Of a stretch of 64,000 nucleotides of DNA, positions 16,825 through 25,252 are shown piece by piece. Numbering within the stretch: position 1 is the first letter of the stretch; each line of letters starts with the position of its first letter. Made by a program: the position numbers and the translations under genes. The notes below the pieces were generated by a model that saw only the letters and a program-made list of their open reading frames with translations, ran no database searches and had not been told where the DNA came from. Origin of the DNA: an uncultured Bacteroidota bacterium (GTDB lineage: Bacteria; Bacteroidota; Bacteroidia; Chitinophagales; Chitinophagaceae); NCBI GenBank assembly GCA_903837525.1, contig CAILUU010000038.1:1-64000 (forward strand), read 5' to 3'.

Positions 16825-17577
16825 ATGTACACACTCAAAAAATCGTTAGGCCAGCATTTTTTAAAAGATGAAAATGTTATTACAAAAATAATAGAGGCAT
16901 TACAACAGCACCCTTTTACTAATTTATTAGAAGTTGGCCCTGGTGGCGGTGCATTAACTAAACATCTTATAACTCTACCTAATATTAATTTTAAAGCAGT
17001 TGAGTTAGATGCTGAAAAAGTGGAGTATTTAAAAAAAACATATCCAACGTTGGAGGATAAAATAATTCATCAAAGCTTTTTAGATATTGAAAAACCATTT
17101 AAAGAACCGTTTACTGTAATTGGTAATTTCCCCTACAATATATCTACCCAAATATTGTTTAAAATTTTAGATTGGAAGGATGATGTACCTGTTGTAATTG
17201 GTATGTTTCAAAAAGAAGTTGCACAACGGGCAGCATCAAAAGAAGGGAGTAAAGTATATGGGGTGCTAAGTGTATTAATACAAGCTTATTATGATGTTGA
17301 GTATTTGTTTGATGTAAACTCCGACTGTTTTACACCTCCGCCAAAAGTGCAAAGTGGAGTTATACGGCTTACTCTAAAAAAAGAAATGCTAAAAGCCAAG
17401 AGCGAACGAGCATTTATTATTTTAGTAAAAACAGCCTTTAATCAACGCCGTAAAACGTTACGTAATGCCGTAAAAAGTTTATTTACTACCGAAGTTTTGC
17501 AAGATGAACTTTTTAATAAAAGAGCCGAAGCGTTAAGTGTAGAAGATTTTGCAGCTCTTACCTTTAGAATGAGTTGA
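16825..17577 (+). CDS. rsmA: 16S rRNA dimethyladenosine transferase (KsgA)
   Basis: 250 residues. N-terminal KKSLGQHFL, SAM motif LEVGPGGGALT, catalytic NFPYNIS (the NLPYN-type motif IV with Phe for Leu), and FTPPPKVQSGV in the substrate region. It dimethylates two adjacent adenosines in helix 45 of 16S rRNA. The C-terminal domain has the expected NQRRKTLRN. Confidence 0.95.
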   Translation: MYTLKKSLGQHFLKDENVITKIIEALQQHPFTNLLEVGPGGGALTKHLITLPNINFKAVELDAEKVEYLKKTYPTLEDKIIHQSFLDIEKPFKEPFTVIGNFPYNISTQILFKILDWKDDVPVVIGMFQKEVAQRAASKEGSKVYGVLSVLIQAYYDVEYLFDVNSDCFTPPPKVQSGVIRLTLKKEMLKAKSERAFIILVKTAFNQRRKTLRNAVKSLFTTEVLQDELFNKRAEALSVEDFAALTFRMS

Positions 17578-17649
17578 TGTAAAATAATACGAACAATTCA
17601 TTTTAATTCTATTTATTGCGGCTTTTTTCTACCAATACGATCAAATAAC

Positions 17650-19047
17650 TTATTTATCAAACAAGTCTTTTTTATCTACTTTCTTCACTTTATCTTTTTC
17701 TTTAAGTGTTTTACTTATTAATTCATAAGGGCCTGTAATTACTTCATCTCCCTCTTTTAAACCCTCTGTTACTTCAATGTTGTTAATATCTTGAATATCG
17801 GTTTTCACTTTTACTTTTTTTACAGTACCATCTTTTAGTAAAATAAAAGCAACAACATCTAAATCATCTGCATTTATAGTTTGTTCTTTAATATCACTTT
17901 CATCTTTTTTCTTTTTTACAACATCGGCATTTAGCGTATCCCTTTTTTCTCTTGTTGTAATAGCATTTATAGGAACGCTTAACACATTACTATGTGTTTT
18001 TGTTTGAATATCGGCACTAGCGCTCATACCGGGTCTAAAAGGAAAAGTTCCTTTACCCAATAAGTCCATATAACTTTCTGCTAAAATTCTTATATATACT
18101 TTGTATTGCGTAACATCGCTACTTACATTACTTAGTGCATTTTGAGCCGCCGCACCATTGTTACTGCTAGCGATTTGTGTAACTAAGCCTTTAAATTTTC
18201 TTCCGGTATAAGCATCAACTTCTATTAAAGCACTGTCGCCTAATTTTACTTTAGGAATATCGTTTTCGCCAACATCAACCCGTACTTCAATTTTTTGCAT
18301 ATCTGCAATACGTAAAATTTCGGTACCTACATTAAAGCTATTACCCGATACACTCTCTCCTTTTTTTACATTTAATAAACTTACTACTCCATCTGTTGGT
18401 GCAGTAATAATAGTTCTGCTTAAATCTTTATTTGCTCTTTGTAATGTTGCTTGCGATTGTTGTACACCTGCTCGTGCACTTTGTACATTTGCACTACCGC
18501 CTTTTATGCCTTGTAAAGCTGCGTTATAGTTAGCTTTAGCACTTCGTAAACTTGCTTCGGCTAACTCTAATTCGCTACGACTTATCACTTTTTCATCAAA
18601 TAATTGTTTTAATCTGGTGTAGTTGCGTTGGCTCTGTTCCAACTGTGCATTTAATGCGTCTAGTGCAGCCTGTGAGTTACTTACATTTGCTTGCGATGCA
18701 TTTACCTGTGCTTGGGATTGTGCCACACCACCAGCTGCTTGGCTACGCTGTATATTATATTGGTCAGCATCAATTCTGGCTAACACTTGTCCTTTTTTAA
18801 CGGTATCGCCTTCTAGTACATTTAGCTCTGTAATTATGCCGCTTATTTCCGGACTAACTTTTACTTCTATCTCTGGGTAAATTTTACCACTAGCATTTAC
18901 TACTTCAATAATGGTACGTTTTTGTACCTTTTCGGCAGTTACTTTTTTACCTTCATCTTTACCAAAAATACCAGCTTTAGATAAAATAGTTAACAGCACT
19001 AATAAAGCGCCTACACTAATCAAAATCCACTTTAATTTTTTACTCAT
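17650..19047 (-). CDS. RND/MacA-type efflux periplasmic adaptor (membrane fusion protein)
   Basis: 465 residues. N-terminal membrane anchor (~7-25), a lipoyl half-domain (VKVSPEISGIITELNVLEGDTVKKGQ), a long Gln/Ala/Ser-rich coiled-coil hairpin (~90-215), the second lipoyl half (IITAPTDGVVSLLNVKKGESV), and beta-barrel and membrane-proximal domains. The C-terminal 30 residues are very Lys-rich. It lies just downstream of a TolC-family gene, so the two form periplasmic and outer-membrane parts of an export machine; the inner-membrane pump is not in the window. Confidence 0.88.
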   Translation of the reverse strand: MSKKLKWILISVGALLVLLTILSKAGIFGKDEGKKVTAEKVQKRTIIEVVNASGKIYPEIEVKVSPEISGIITELNVLEGDTVKKGQVLARIDADQYNIQRSQAAGGVAQSQAQVNASQANVSNSQAALDALNAQLEQSQRNYTRLKQLFDEKVISRSELELAEASLRSAKANYNAALQGIKGGSANVQSARAGVQQSQATLQRANKDLSRTIITAPTDGVVSLLNVKKGESVSGNSFNVGTEILRIADMQKIEVRVDVGENDIPKVKLGDSALIEVDAYTGRKFKGLVTQIASSNNGAAAQNALSNVSSDVTQYKVYIRILAESYMDLLGKGTFPFRPGMSASADIQTKTHSNVLSVPINAITTREKRDTLNADVVKKKKDESDIKEQTINADDLDVVAFILLKDGTVKKVKVKTDIQDINNIEVTEGLKEGDEVITGPYELISKTLKEKDKVKKVDKKDLFDK

Positions 19048-19095
19048 ACTATTTTTTTTGTAGTTCGTTTAACCTTTTTATGTAATTCCTCTTTC

Positions 19096-20544
19096 TTAAA
19101 ATTTTAACCCCATTCCTTTATAAAATTCTAACACCTTCATTTTAAAAACATAATCAAACTGATTAAGACTGTACTCTAATTTTGCTCTTAATAAATTATT
19201 TTGGTTTGTAATTAACTCTAACGTAGTAAGCATACCAATAGCATATCTTTTATTGGCAAAGCCATAACTACGTTCTGCTGTTTCTACACTTTTTTTGCTA
19301 GCGTTAAATTTTTCTAAGGCAACAACTGCTAAGGAGTGTGCTGTGTAAATATCTTGTTTTAATTTTTGATTGTCTTGCTCTTTGGTAAGTTCTAAGCTTT
19401 TTAAACTAAGTTTACTTCTTTGGTAAGTAGATTTTAAGGCGCCACCATTAAAAATGGGTACGCTAATACCAATACCGATATTTTGTCCAAAGTTTGCACT
19501 TAATTGGGTGAAAAATGGATTAGGAGTTATATTTCTAAAGGTTCCATTTTCTTTAATTTCGGGTTGTAAAACATTTAACGTATTGGCACCATTATTTACA
19601 ATTAAGCCAGATGGTATAAATTGTCCTGTAGCCGCAAAATTTGGAATAGCAGATTTAAAATATATATAATTTGTATTTAGGCCTCCAAATGCACCAATAG
19701 AGGGCATCATTGCACCTTTTGCAGCGTTTTTATTTTTTTCTGCTGCTAGGTATTTATACTTATTAAACTGCTGCTGGGGCATGTTGGCTAAAGCTAAATT
19801 ATAAACCGCATCTGGTTGTAAGGAAGCAATATCTTCAATAAATATTTTTTCAACCGGCGGCGTATCTACTTCAAAAGGTTGGGCAGCATCAAAATTCATT
19901 AAATTTTTTAGGCTTAAAACGCTTTGTTCTGTATTGCCTTTAGCTGCTATATAATTTGCACTATCTCTTGCAACTTGGGCTTCCAATTCTGCTGCATTTA
20001 ATTCTGGCAAAGTACCTGCAGTTACTAACTTCTGGGTGTTTACAAGTTGTTGTTTTGATTGTTGAAGCTGTATGTTTACAATTTCGCTTTGTTTTACATT
20101 AAGTAGTAGTTGTAAATAGCTTGATGCAACCGAAAGCGCTATATCATTTTTTTGTTTATCAATTAGCGCATAACTGGCCTTTACTTCCAAGTTATCTGCT
20201 GCTATTCTGTTTTTTTGACTGTACCAATTAAAAATGCTAACACTGCTTTGCATATTTAAACCGGTATTAAAAAAACGTTGGTCTTCAAAAATACCAGTGG
20301 TTGGGTTTTCTCGTCGCCCAAAACTTACACCATAATTATTATTAAGATTAAGGGTTGGATATTGCCCTTGTTTATCCTGTTTTAATTGTAAATCGCTAAC
20401 CTTGGCTTGCAAGGCAGTTTGTTTTATACCAATATTATTTTCCATGGCATAATTAACACACTCCAACAAGCTCCATTTTTTTTGGGCGGTGGCATGGGTA
20501 ATAAAAACAATACTAAATACTAAATAGCTAAAAATGTAACGCAT
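19096..20544 (-). CDS. TolC family outer-membrane efflux protein
   Basis: 482 residues with signal peptide (cleavage after THATAQ, ~21) and the two-fold TolC repeat of long amphipathic helices (for example YLQLLLNVKQSEIVNIQLQQ) and beta-strands, with the typical GIGISVPIFNGG near residue ~350. It forms the outer-membrane channel for the adaptor encoded 48 bases downstream in the same direction. Confidence 0.9.
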   Translation of the reverse strand: MRYIFSYLVFSIVFITHATAQKKWSLLECVNYAMENNIGIKQTALQAKVSDLQLKQDKQGQYPTLNLNNNYGVSFGRRENPTTGIFEDQRFFNTGLNMQSSVSIFNWYSQKNRIAADNLEVKASYALIDKQKNDIALSVASSYLQLLLNVKQSEIVNIQLQQSKQQLVNTQKLVTAGTLPELNAAELEAQVARDSANYIAAKGNTEQSVLSLKNLMNFDAAQPFEVDTPPVEKIFIEDIASLQPDAVYNLALANMPQQQFNKYKYLAAEKNKNAAKGAMMPSIGAFGGLNTNYIYFKSAIPNFAATGQFIPSGLIVNNGANTLNVLQPEIKENGTFRNITPNPFFTQLSANFGQNIGIGISVPIFNGGALKSTYQRSKLSLKSLELTKEQDNQKLKQDIYTAHSLAVVALEKFNASKKSVETAERSYGFANKRYAIGMLTTLELITNQNNLLRAKLEYSLNQFDYVFKMKVLEFYKGMGLKF

Positions 20545-20598
20545 ACAACAAAAATATAACAGTATTTGGTAAAGTAGCGTAGTGTTTTATATAAACGG

Positions 20599-22005
20599 TT
20601 ATTTATGGGTATTAGTAAGTTTTTTAAGTAAAAAATACAGCCCAATAAACCCAACCATTACAGCTAAACCAATAGTAGCAGCATTAGCTATGCCAAATTT
20701 AGCTAGTATATCGGTTGGTTTATAATCTAACGAAATACTTATGCCTACAAAAACATAGGCGGCAATAAATAGAATAGGCATTAAAGGAAATAACTTCATT
20801 TTATAAATACCTGTATCATCTAAATACTTTGTTTTTTTACGTAAAATAAAAATAGTGGCTGCCGAAAGAACCATTCCAAAACAATCTAAAAAAATGGTAA
20901 AACTTAATATTTTATCAAACTCTTTTGCCCAAAAAACAATAAAAATACAGAGTACTGCAAACGTAGTTAACGAGGTGGTAAGCACATCTGTTTTAGTATT
21001 TCTTTTTCCAAATAGGGGGGGTAAAATTTTATCTTCGCTCATTGCAAACATAACCCTTGGGTTGCTCATTAAAAGTACGTTTACATAAGCTAATACACTT
21101 AAAAATAAAAAGCCTGATAAAATACGTTCGGCATTTATACCAAATACTTTGGAGGCCATTACTGCAGCAATGTTTTTAGTGTCTTTTAGGTTTTCAAACC
21201 CAATTACTTTTATATAGGCATAGTTTATTGTTAAGTATAAAATAATAATGATGGCAATACCTAAAAAAATACCCCTTGGTACATTTTTAGTAGGCTTATC
21301 TACCTCTGCACCAAAATTTATGGTTTGCTGATAACCCCCGTAGGTAAAGCTTACAGCTACTAAGCCAATTCCAAATGCTTTTATATATTCCATAAAAGTT
21401 GGCGAAATAGTTGATGTGTTTATTACCTGACTACTGGCTTGAGCATCTGCAAAAAATAAAGGTGTAATCAATAATAAGATTAAAATAATTTTAATAAGGG
21501 TTAAAACATTTTGAGTTTTTGCACTCATTTTTAAACCCAATAAATTTACTCCGTAAAAAAGGAGAATAGCTACTATTGCAATAGTTATTTGTATAGTTTG
21601 AATGTAACTGGCATTAGCTGCAATTTTTATCCATTCAACATCTTTACTTAATGGAACAAAAATGGCCGTAATATATTCGCCACCAACTAACGCCACCATA
21701 GCTAAGGATGCTGCATTGCTTACTAATATTACACAGTTTATGGCAAAGGCAATACTGGGGTGGTAGGCATACGAAAATACTTTGTAGTAGCCTCCTGTAA
21801 CCGGTAGTCGACTGCCAATTTCGGCATACGTAAGTGCACCACAAAATGCAACTAAGCCACCAGCAATCCATGCAACAAAAAATAAAAAGGTATCTGGTGA
21901 TGCTTTCGCCACATTAGCTGGCGTTCTAAAAATGCCCATACCAATTACAAGGCTTACCACTATCATGGTAAAGTCGAATAAGGTTAGTTTTGATTTTGTA
22001 GCCAT
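20599..22005 (-). CDS. APC family amino-acid permease
   Basis: 468 residues from the ATG at 22005; an in-frame TTG 30 bases upstream is less likely, because homologues begin close to KLTLFDFT. Twelve or so membrane segments are visible. The first helix has the family's GMGIFRTP unwound segment, and LPVTGGYYKVF follows helix 2. These transporters exchange or import amino acids; the substrate is not predictable. It is the last gene of a minus-strand group and divergent from the metal-related operon at 22095. Confidence 0.9.
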   Translation of the reverse strand: MATKSKLTLFDFTMIVVSLVIGMGIFRTPANVAKASPDTFLFFVAWIAGGLVAFCGALTYAEIGSRLPVTGGYYKVFSYAYHPSIAFAINCVILVSNAASLAMVALVGGEYITAIFVPLSKDVEWIKIAANASYIQTIQITIAIVAILLFYGVNLLGLKMSAKTQNVLTLIKIILILLLITPLFFADAQASSQVINTSTISPTFMEYIKAFGIGLVAVSFTYGGYQQTINFGAEVDKPTKNVPRGIFLGIAIIIILYLTINYAYIKVIGFENLKDTKNIAAVMASKVFGINAERILSGFLFLSVLAYVNVLLMSNPRVMFAMSEDKILPPLFGKRNTKTDVLTTSLTTFAVLCIFIVFWAKEFDKILSFTIFLDCFGMVLSAATIFILRKKTKYLDDTGIYKMKLFPLMPILFIAAYVFVGISISLDYKPTDILAKFGIANAATIGLAVMVGFIGLYFLLKKLTNTHK

Positions 22006-22082
22006 ACTGAAAGATAATTTTTTTAACGTATTCAACCCTTTTAAAACTACAAAACTTTAACATTTACAAGATAAATATAATG

Positions 22083-22090
22083 TAACTTTG
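22083..22090 (+). promoter_or_regulatory. Putative -7 box directly upstream of the HYC_CC_PP gene
   Basis: TAACTTTG matches TAnnTTTG and is only 4 bases before the GTG start, implying a near-leaderless transcript or a later start codon. Confidence 0.4.
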
Positions 22091-22094
22091 TATT

Positions 22095-22487
22095 GTGAAA
22101 AAGGCCTTAGTTATATTAATACTTATTACCTATAGTTTTGCAACTATGGGTGCAACAATGCATTTGCATTATTGTATGAATGAGTATGTAGGCGCTAGCT
22201 TGTGGGATGGGGACGATACATCAGAATGTGGAAAGTGCGGAATGAAGGAAAAAAAAGGAGGGTGTTGTAAAGATGAACACAAAGCCTTTAAATTAAAAAC
22301 GGATCACCAAAAAAGTTCGATATCCGATTTTTTATCGACTAATTATGTACAAATAGTAAATACAACAGTAAATACATTCCCGTATCAATTAAATTCTATT
22401 GATCAGTTTACCTATTCAAATTACCATCCCCCCCCTAACATACATAAACAAAGCTTTAATGTTTTGTATTGCACTTTTTTAATTTGA
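22095..22487 (+). CDS. HYC_CC_PP family small Cys/His protein
   Basis: 130 residues starting at GTG. Hydrophobic N-terminus (signal peptide or single helix), then the family landmarks in order: HLHYCMNE (HYC), CGKCGMKEKKGGCCKDEH (Cys cluster ending in CC) and HPPP (a Pro-run before HKQSF). The role is unestablished; the His/Cys pattern suggests metal binding. It leads a run of metal-binding and outer-membrane genes. No methionine precedes the hydrophobic segment, which favours the GTG. Confidence 0.8.
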   Translation: MKKALVILILITYSFATMGATMHLHYCMNEYVGASLWDGDDTSECGKCGMKEKKGGCCKDEHKAFKLKTDHQKSSISDFLSTNYVQIVNTTVNTFPYQLNSIDQFTYSNYHPPPNIHKQSFNVLYCTFLI

Positions 22488-22581
22488 TTTATTCTTTTCT
22501 TTTTTAAGCCTACACTTAAATGTGCTTAGGCTATCATGCATTTACGCAATAAAATTATTTTACACTATAAAATTTAGAAAA

Positions 22582-23466
22582 ATGAAATTATTATTTTCAA
22601 TAGTAGCATTAATGGTACTATCAACAATATCTTTTGCACAAATAAAAAATAGTAAAACCGAAACGTTAAAAGTATATGGCAACTGTGGTATGTGTAAAAC
22701 AAAAATTGAAAAAGCAGGCACACAAAAAAAGCTTAGTAAAACAGTATGGAACGAAGAAACCGCAATGGCAACCATTACTTATGATAGCAAAAAAACAACA
22801 GCAAATGATATTTTAAAAAATATTGCTTTAGTTGGATATGATAGTGATAATTTTTTAGCACCAGATGCAGTTTATGAAAACCTACACGGCTGCTGCCAAT
22901 ATGAAAGAAAAGCAAAACCTGCTGCAACTATAGCCGCTCCAAAAGTTGAACCAAAAGATACACATAGTGGACATAACCACGGTGCAACACCTACTACGCT
23001 TACTGAAACAAAGCCTGTAGAAGCTAAGCAAGATGTAAATCAGGTACAAGCTATTTACGATAATTACTTTGCAGTAAAAGACGCCTTGGTAAAAACAGAT
23101 GCAAAAATTGCTGCGGAAAAAGCTACTGCATTATTAGCTTCATTAAATGGTATTGATATGGCTAAAATGAAAATGGACGACCATATGGCTTTTATGAAAG
23201 CAGAGAAAGCATTACAAGCAGATGCTGCACTAATTAGCACAAACAAAGATGTGGCTGCACAAAGAGATGCATTTAGCAATTTGTCTACTAATATGGTTGC
23301 TTTTATAAAAGTTACCAAAGCTTCAACACCAGTGTATTTGCAACATTGCCCTATGGCAAATGATGGCAAGGGAGCCGATTGGTTAAGTAAAGAAAATGTA
23401 GTTAAAAATCCATACTACGGTAGTATGATGTTGGGTTGTGGTAAAGTAACAGAAACAATTAAATAA
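22582..23466 (+). CDS. Secreted heavy-metal-associated domain protein with C-terminal DUF3347
   Basis: 294 residues from the ATG at 22582, which begins a signal peptide (FSIVALMVLSTISFAQ); an upstream in-frame GTG at 22522 would bury it. An HMA domain (~26-95) has the metal-binding GNCGMCKTKIE (CxxC). A Pro/Lys/His linker (HSGHNHG) leads to a DUF3347 domain (~155-290) with YLQHCPMA and MMLGCGK, the Cu-associated motif of CusB-like C-termini. This combination is typical of Bacteroidota periplasmic copper handling; binding copper is inference. Confidence 0.87.
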   Translation: MKLLFSIVALMVLSTISFAQIKNSKTETLKVYGNCGMCKTKIEKAGTQKKLSKTVWNEETAMATITYDSKKTTANDILKNIALVGYDSDNFLAPDAVYENLHGCCQYERKAKPAATIAAPKVEPKDTHSGHNHGATPTTLTETKPVEAKQDVNQVQAIYDNYFAVKDALVKTDAKIAAEKATALLASLNGIDMAKMKMDDHMAFMKAEKALQADAALISTNKDVAAQRDAFSNLSTNMVAFIKVTKASTPVYLQHCPMANDGKGADWLSKENVVKNPYYGSMMLGCGKVTETIK

Positions 23467-23518
23467 GTACATTAAAATTGTGCAGACTTCTAAAAGCCTT
23501 CACGTATAAAATTTTTAT

Positions 23519-24019
23519 ATGAAAAAAACTAGTTTAGTAATACCGTCTTTTGTATTTGCAATTATAGCCAATGCACAAATAACAAAAGTAGAAATAATGG
23601 CTACAGGCCTTACTTGCTCTATGTGTAGCAATGCAATAAATAAGCAGTTGAAAACAATAGATGAGGTAGAAAACGTAGATATTGATTTGAACAAAAATCT
23701 GTTTATTGTACGTTTAAAAAACAACAATACCCTTTCTCCAAAAATGTTTAAGGACAAAGTAGAAAAAGCAGGTTTTTTTGTTGGATCTATGGTGCTATTT
23801 ATTAATTTTAGAAATCAAACTGTAGAAGACAATAAGCAAATAGATAAGTATATTTTTATTGATACAAAAGCACAAACATTAAATGGTGTTGCCAAAGTAA
23901 GGGTATTAGATAAAGGTTATGTTACCACTAAAGAACACAAAAAATTGGTAAAGTCATTTGCAAAATATACAACGTACAGCAAAGACAATGAAGGTATTTT
24001 TCATTTAAAAACAATATAA
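23519..24019 (+). CDS. Secreted heavy-metal-associated domain protein
   Basis: 166 residues. Signal peptide (ending ANAQ), then an HMA domain with GLTCSMCSNAINK (CxxC) and the GFFVGSMVLF segment. The C-terminal half (~100-166) is not recognised. It lies 52 bases downstream of the HMA-DUF3347 gene and 3 bases before the next gene, so it is in the same operon. A metal chaperone role in the periplasm is likely by family. Confidence 0.83.
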   Translation: MKKTSLVIPSFVFAIIANAQITKVEIMATGLTCSMCSNAINKQLKTIDEVENVDIDLNKNLFIVRLKNNNTLSPKMFKDKVEKAGFFVGSMVLFINFRNQTVEDNKQIDKYIFIDTKAQTLNGVAKVRVLDKGYVTTKEHKKLVKSFAKYTTYSKDNEGIFHLKTI

Positions 24020-24022
24020 CAA

Positions 24023-24832
24023 ATGAAAAAAATAATCAGTATAATTTCTATTTTACTAACTTTTAAAGCCAACGCTCAAGAGCTTTTTGTAATGACAGAA
24101 CCTGCAAGTAATATGCCTACAGGGTCCATAGGCATAAGAGCAATGAATAGCTTTATGTACGAAAAAAATGGCACACTAAACTATCATGTTATGCCCGAGT
24201 TAATGTGGGGCATAAGTGCCAAATGGATGGTGCATGTACAAAGCTTTCATAGCAACCGAAGCACAGGAGGTTTAAAAACAGAAGGCGGTAGTATTTATGC
24301 TAAATATCGGTTTTTTAGTAGCGATGATATACATAAACATTTTAGAATGGCATTTTATGGTAGGTATAGTAAAAATAGAGCAGATTTGCACCAAGAAGAA
24401 ATAGAAACAATGGGACACAACACCGGTTATGAAGGAGGCTTAGTTGCAACTAAGTTGGTAAATAAAGTGGCGGTAAGTTCATCGCTTAGTTATGAAAGAG
24501 CATTGGATAATAAGCCAGATTATAAATTTCCTTCTACACAAAGTAACAATGCTACCAACTACACATTATCTATTGGTAAGTTAATGTATCCTAAAACATA
24601 TACAAGCTTAAATCAAACCAACATAAACTTAATGTGTGAGTTTTTAGGGCAAACATTAAATCAAAACGGGAAGTCAAATTTAGATATAGTGCCATCGTTA
24701 CAATTTATTATACGTAGCCAAGCCCGTATAGATGTTGCCTATCGAAAAGAATTATACAGTTCGATGACGAGGACAGCACCAAACGGATTTATGATAAAAT
24801 TCGAATACACTTTTTTTAATGTAACAAAATAA
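24023..24832 (+). CDS. Putative outer-membrane beta-barrel protein of the metal operon
   Basis: 269 residues with signal peptide (ending ANAQ). The mature part alternates hydrophobic and polar residues with many aromatic girdle residues (for example YAKYRFFSSDD, FRMAFYGRYSK) and ends with an aromatic-rich final strand (MIKFEYTFFNV), as in small outer-membrane barrels. Its position right after two metal-binding genes points to metal traffic, but no specific family is recognised. Confidence 0.7.
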   Translation: MKKIISIISILLTFKANAQELFVMTEPASNMPTGSIGIRAMNSFMYEKNGTLNYHVMPELMWGISAKWMVHVQSFHSNRSTGGLKTEGGSIYAKYRFFSSDDIHKHFRMAFYGRYSKNRADLHQEEIETMGHNTGYEGGLVATKLVNKVAVSSSLSYERALDNKPDYKFPSTQSNNATNYTLSIGKLMYPKTYTSLNQTNINLMCEFLGQTLNQNGKSNLDIVPSLQFIIRSQARIDVAYRKELYSSMTRTAPNGFMIKFEYTFFNVTK

Positions 24833-24907
24833 AAAACCACGTCTAGAGTTTAAAAAGGAAATATTCTTTTATTACGCTAATTTATATTTCAATCTCCCTA
24901 CATTTGC

Positions 24908-25160
24908 AACAGATTTGGTTTTCGATTGTCAAAATCGGAATTAAAAGGGAATCCTGTTAAAATCAGGAGCTATCCCCGTAGCTGTAAAACCCCAACCCCT
25001 CTTCCTTCGGCTTTGCTTAGGAGGGGCTTTTGGTTTCTAACTAATAAACCACTGTTCATTAACTAAAATTGAATGGGAAGGAAGTTAGAAATGGGTTAAG
25101 CCAGAAGACCTGCCAGGCCTATAAACAATCATTCAAAGCTTTCGGGTGAAAGGCATGAAG
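24908..25160 (+). promoter_or_regulatory. Cobalamin riboswitch
   Basis: The segment has the core in order: GGGAATCCTGTTAAAATCAG, then GCTATCCCCGTAGCTGTAA, then near the 3' end AGCCAGAAGACCTGCC, the B12-box region of the Rfam cobalamin family, and a final hairpin with GGGTGAAAGGCA. Between 25005 and 25045 the variable arm is enlarged by a C-rich hairpin (ACCCCTC ... GAGGGGC) that resembles a dispersed repeat. It lies ~90 bases upstream of a BtuB-like TonB receptor and presumably represses it when cobalamin is abundant. Confidence 0.93.
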
Positions 25161-25252
25161 TTTAAAAGCCGTAAGGCATTTACATTTCGCCGTAGTTGAT
25201 TTTCTTCAATTACATTTTTCCAGAAAGCAGTCACAAAAAAATTTTTCAAAAA

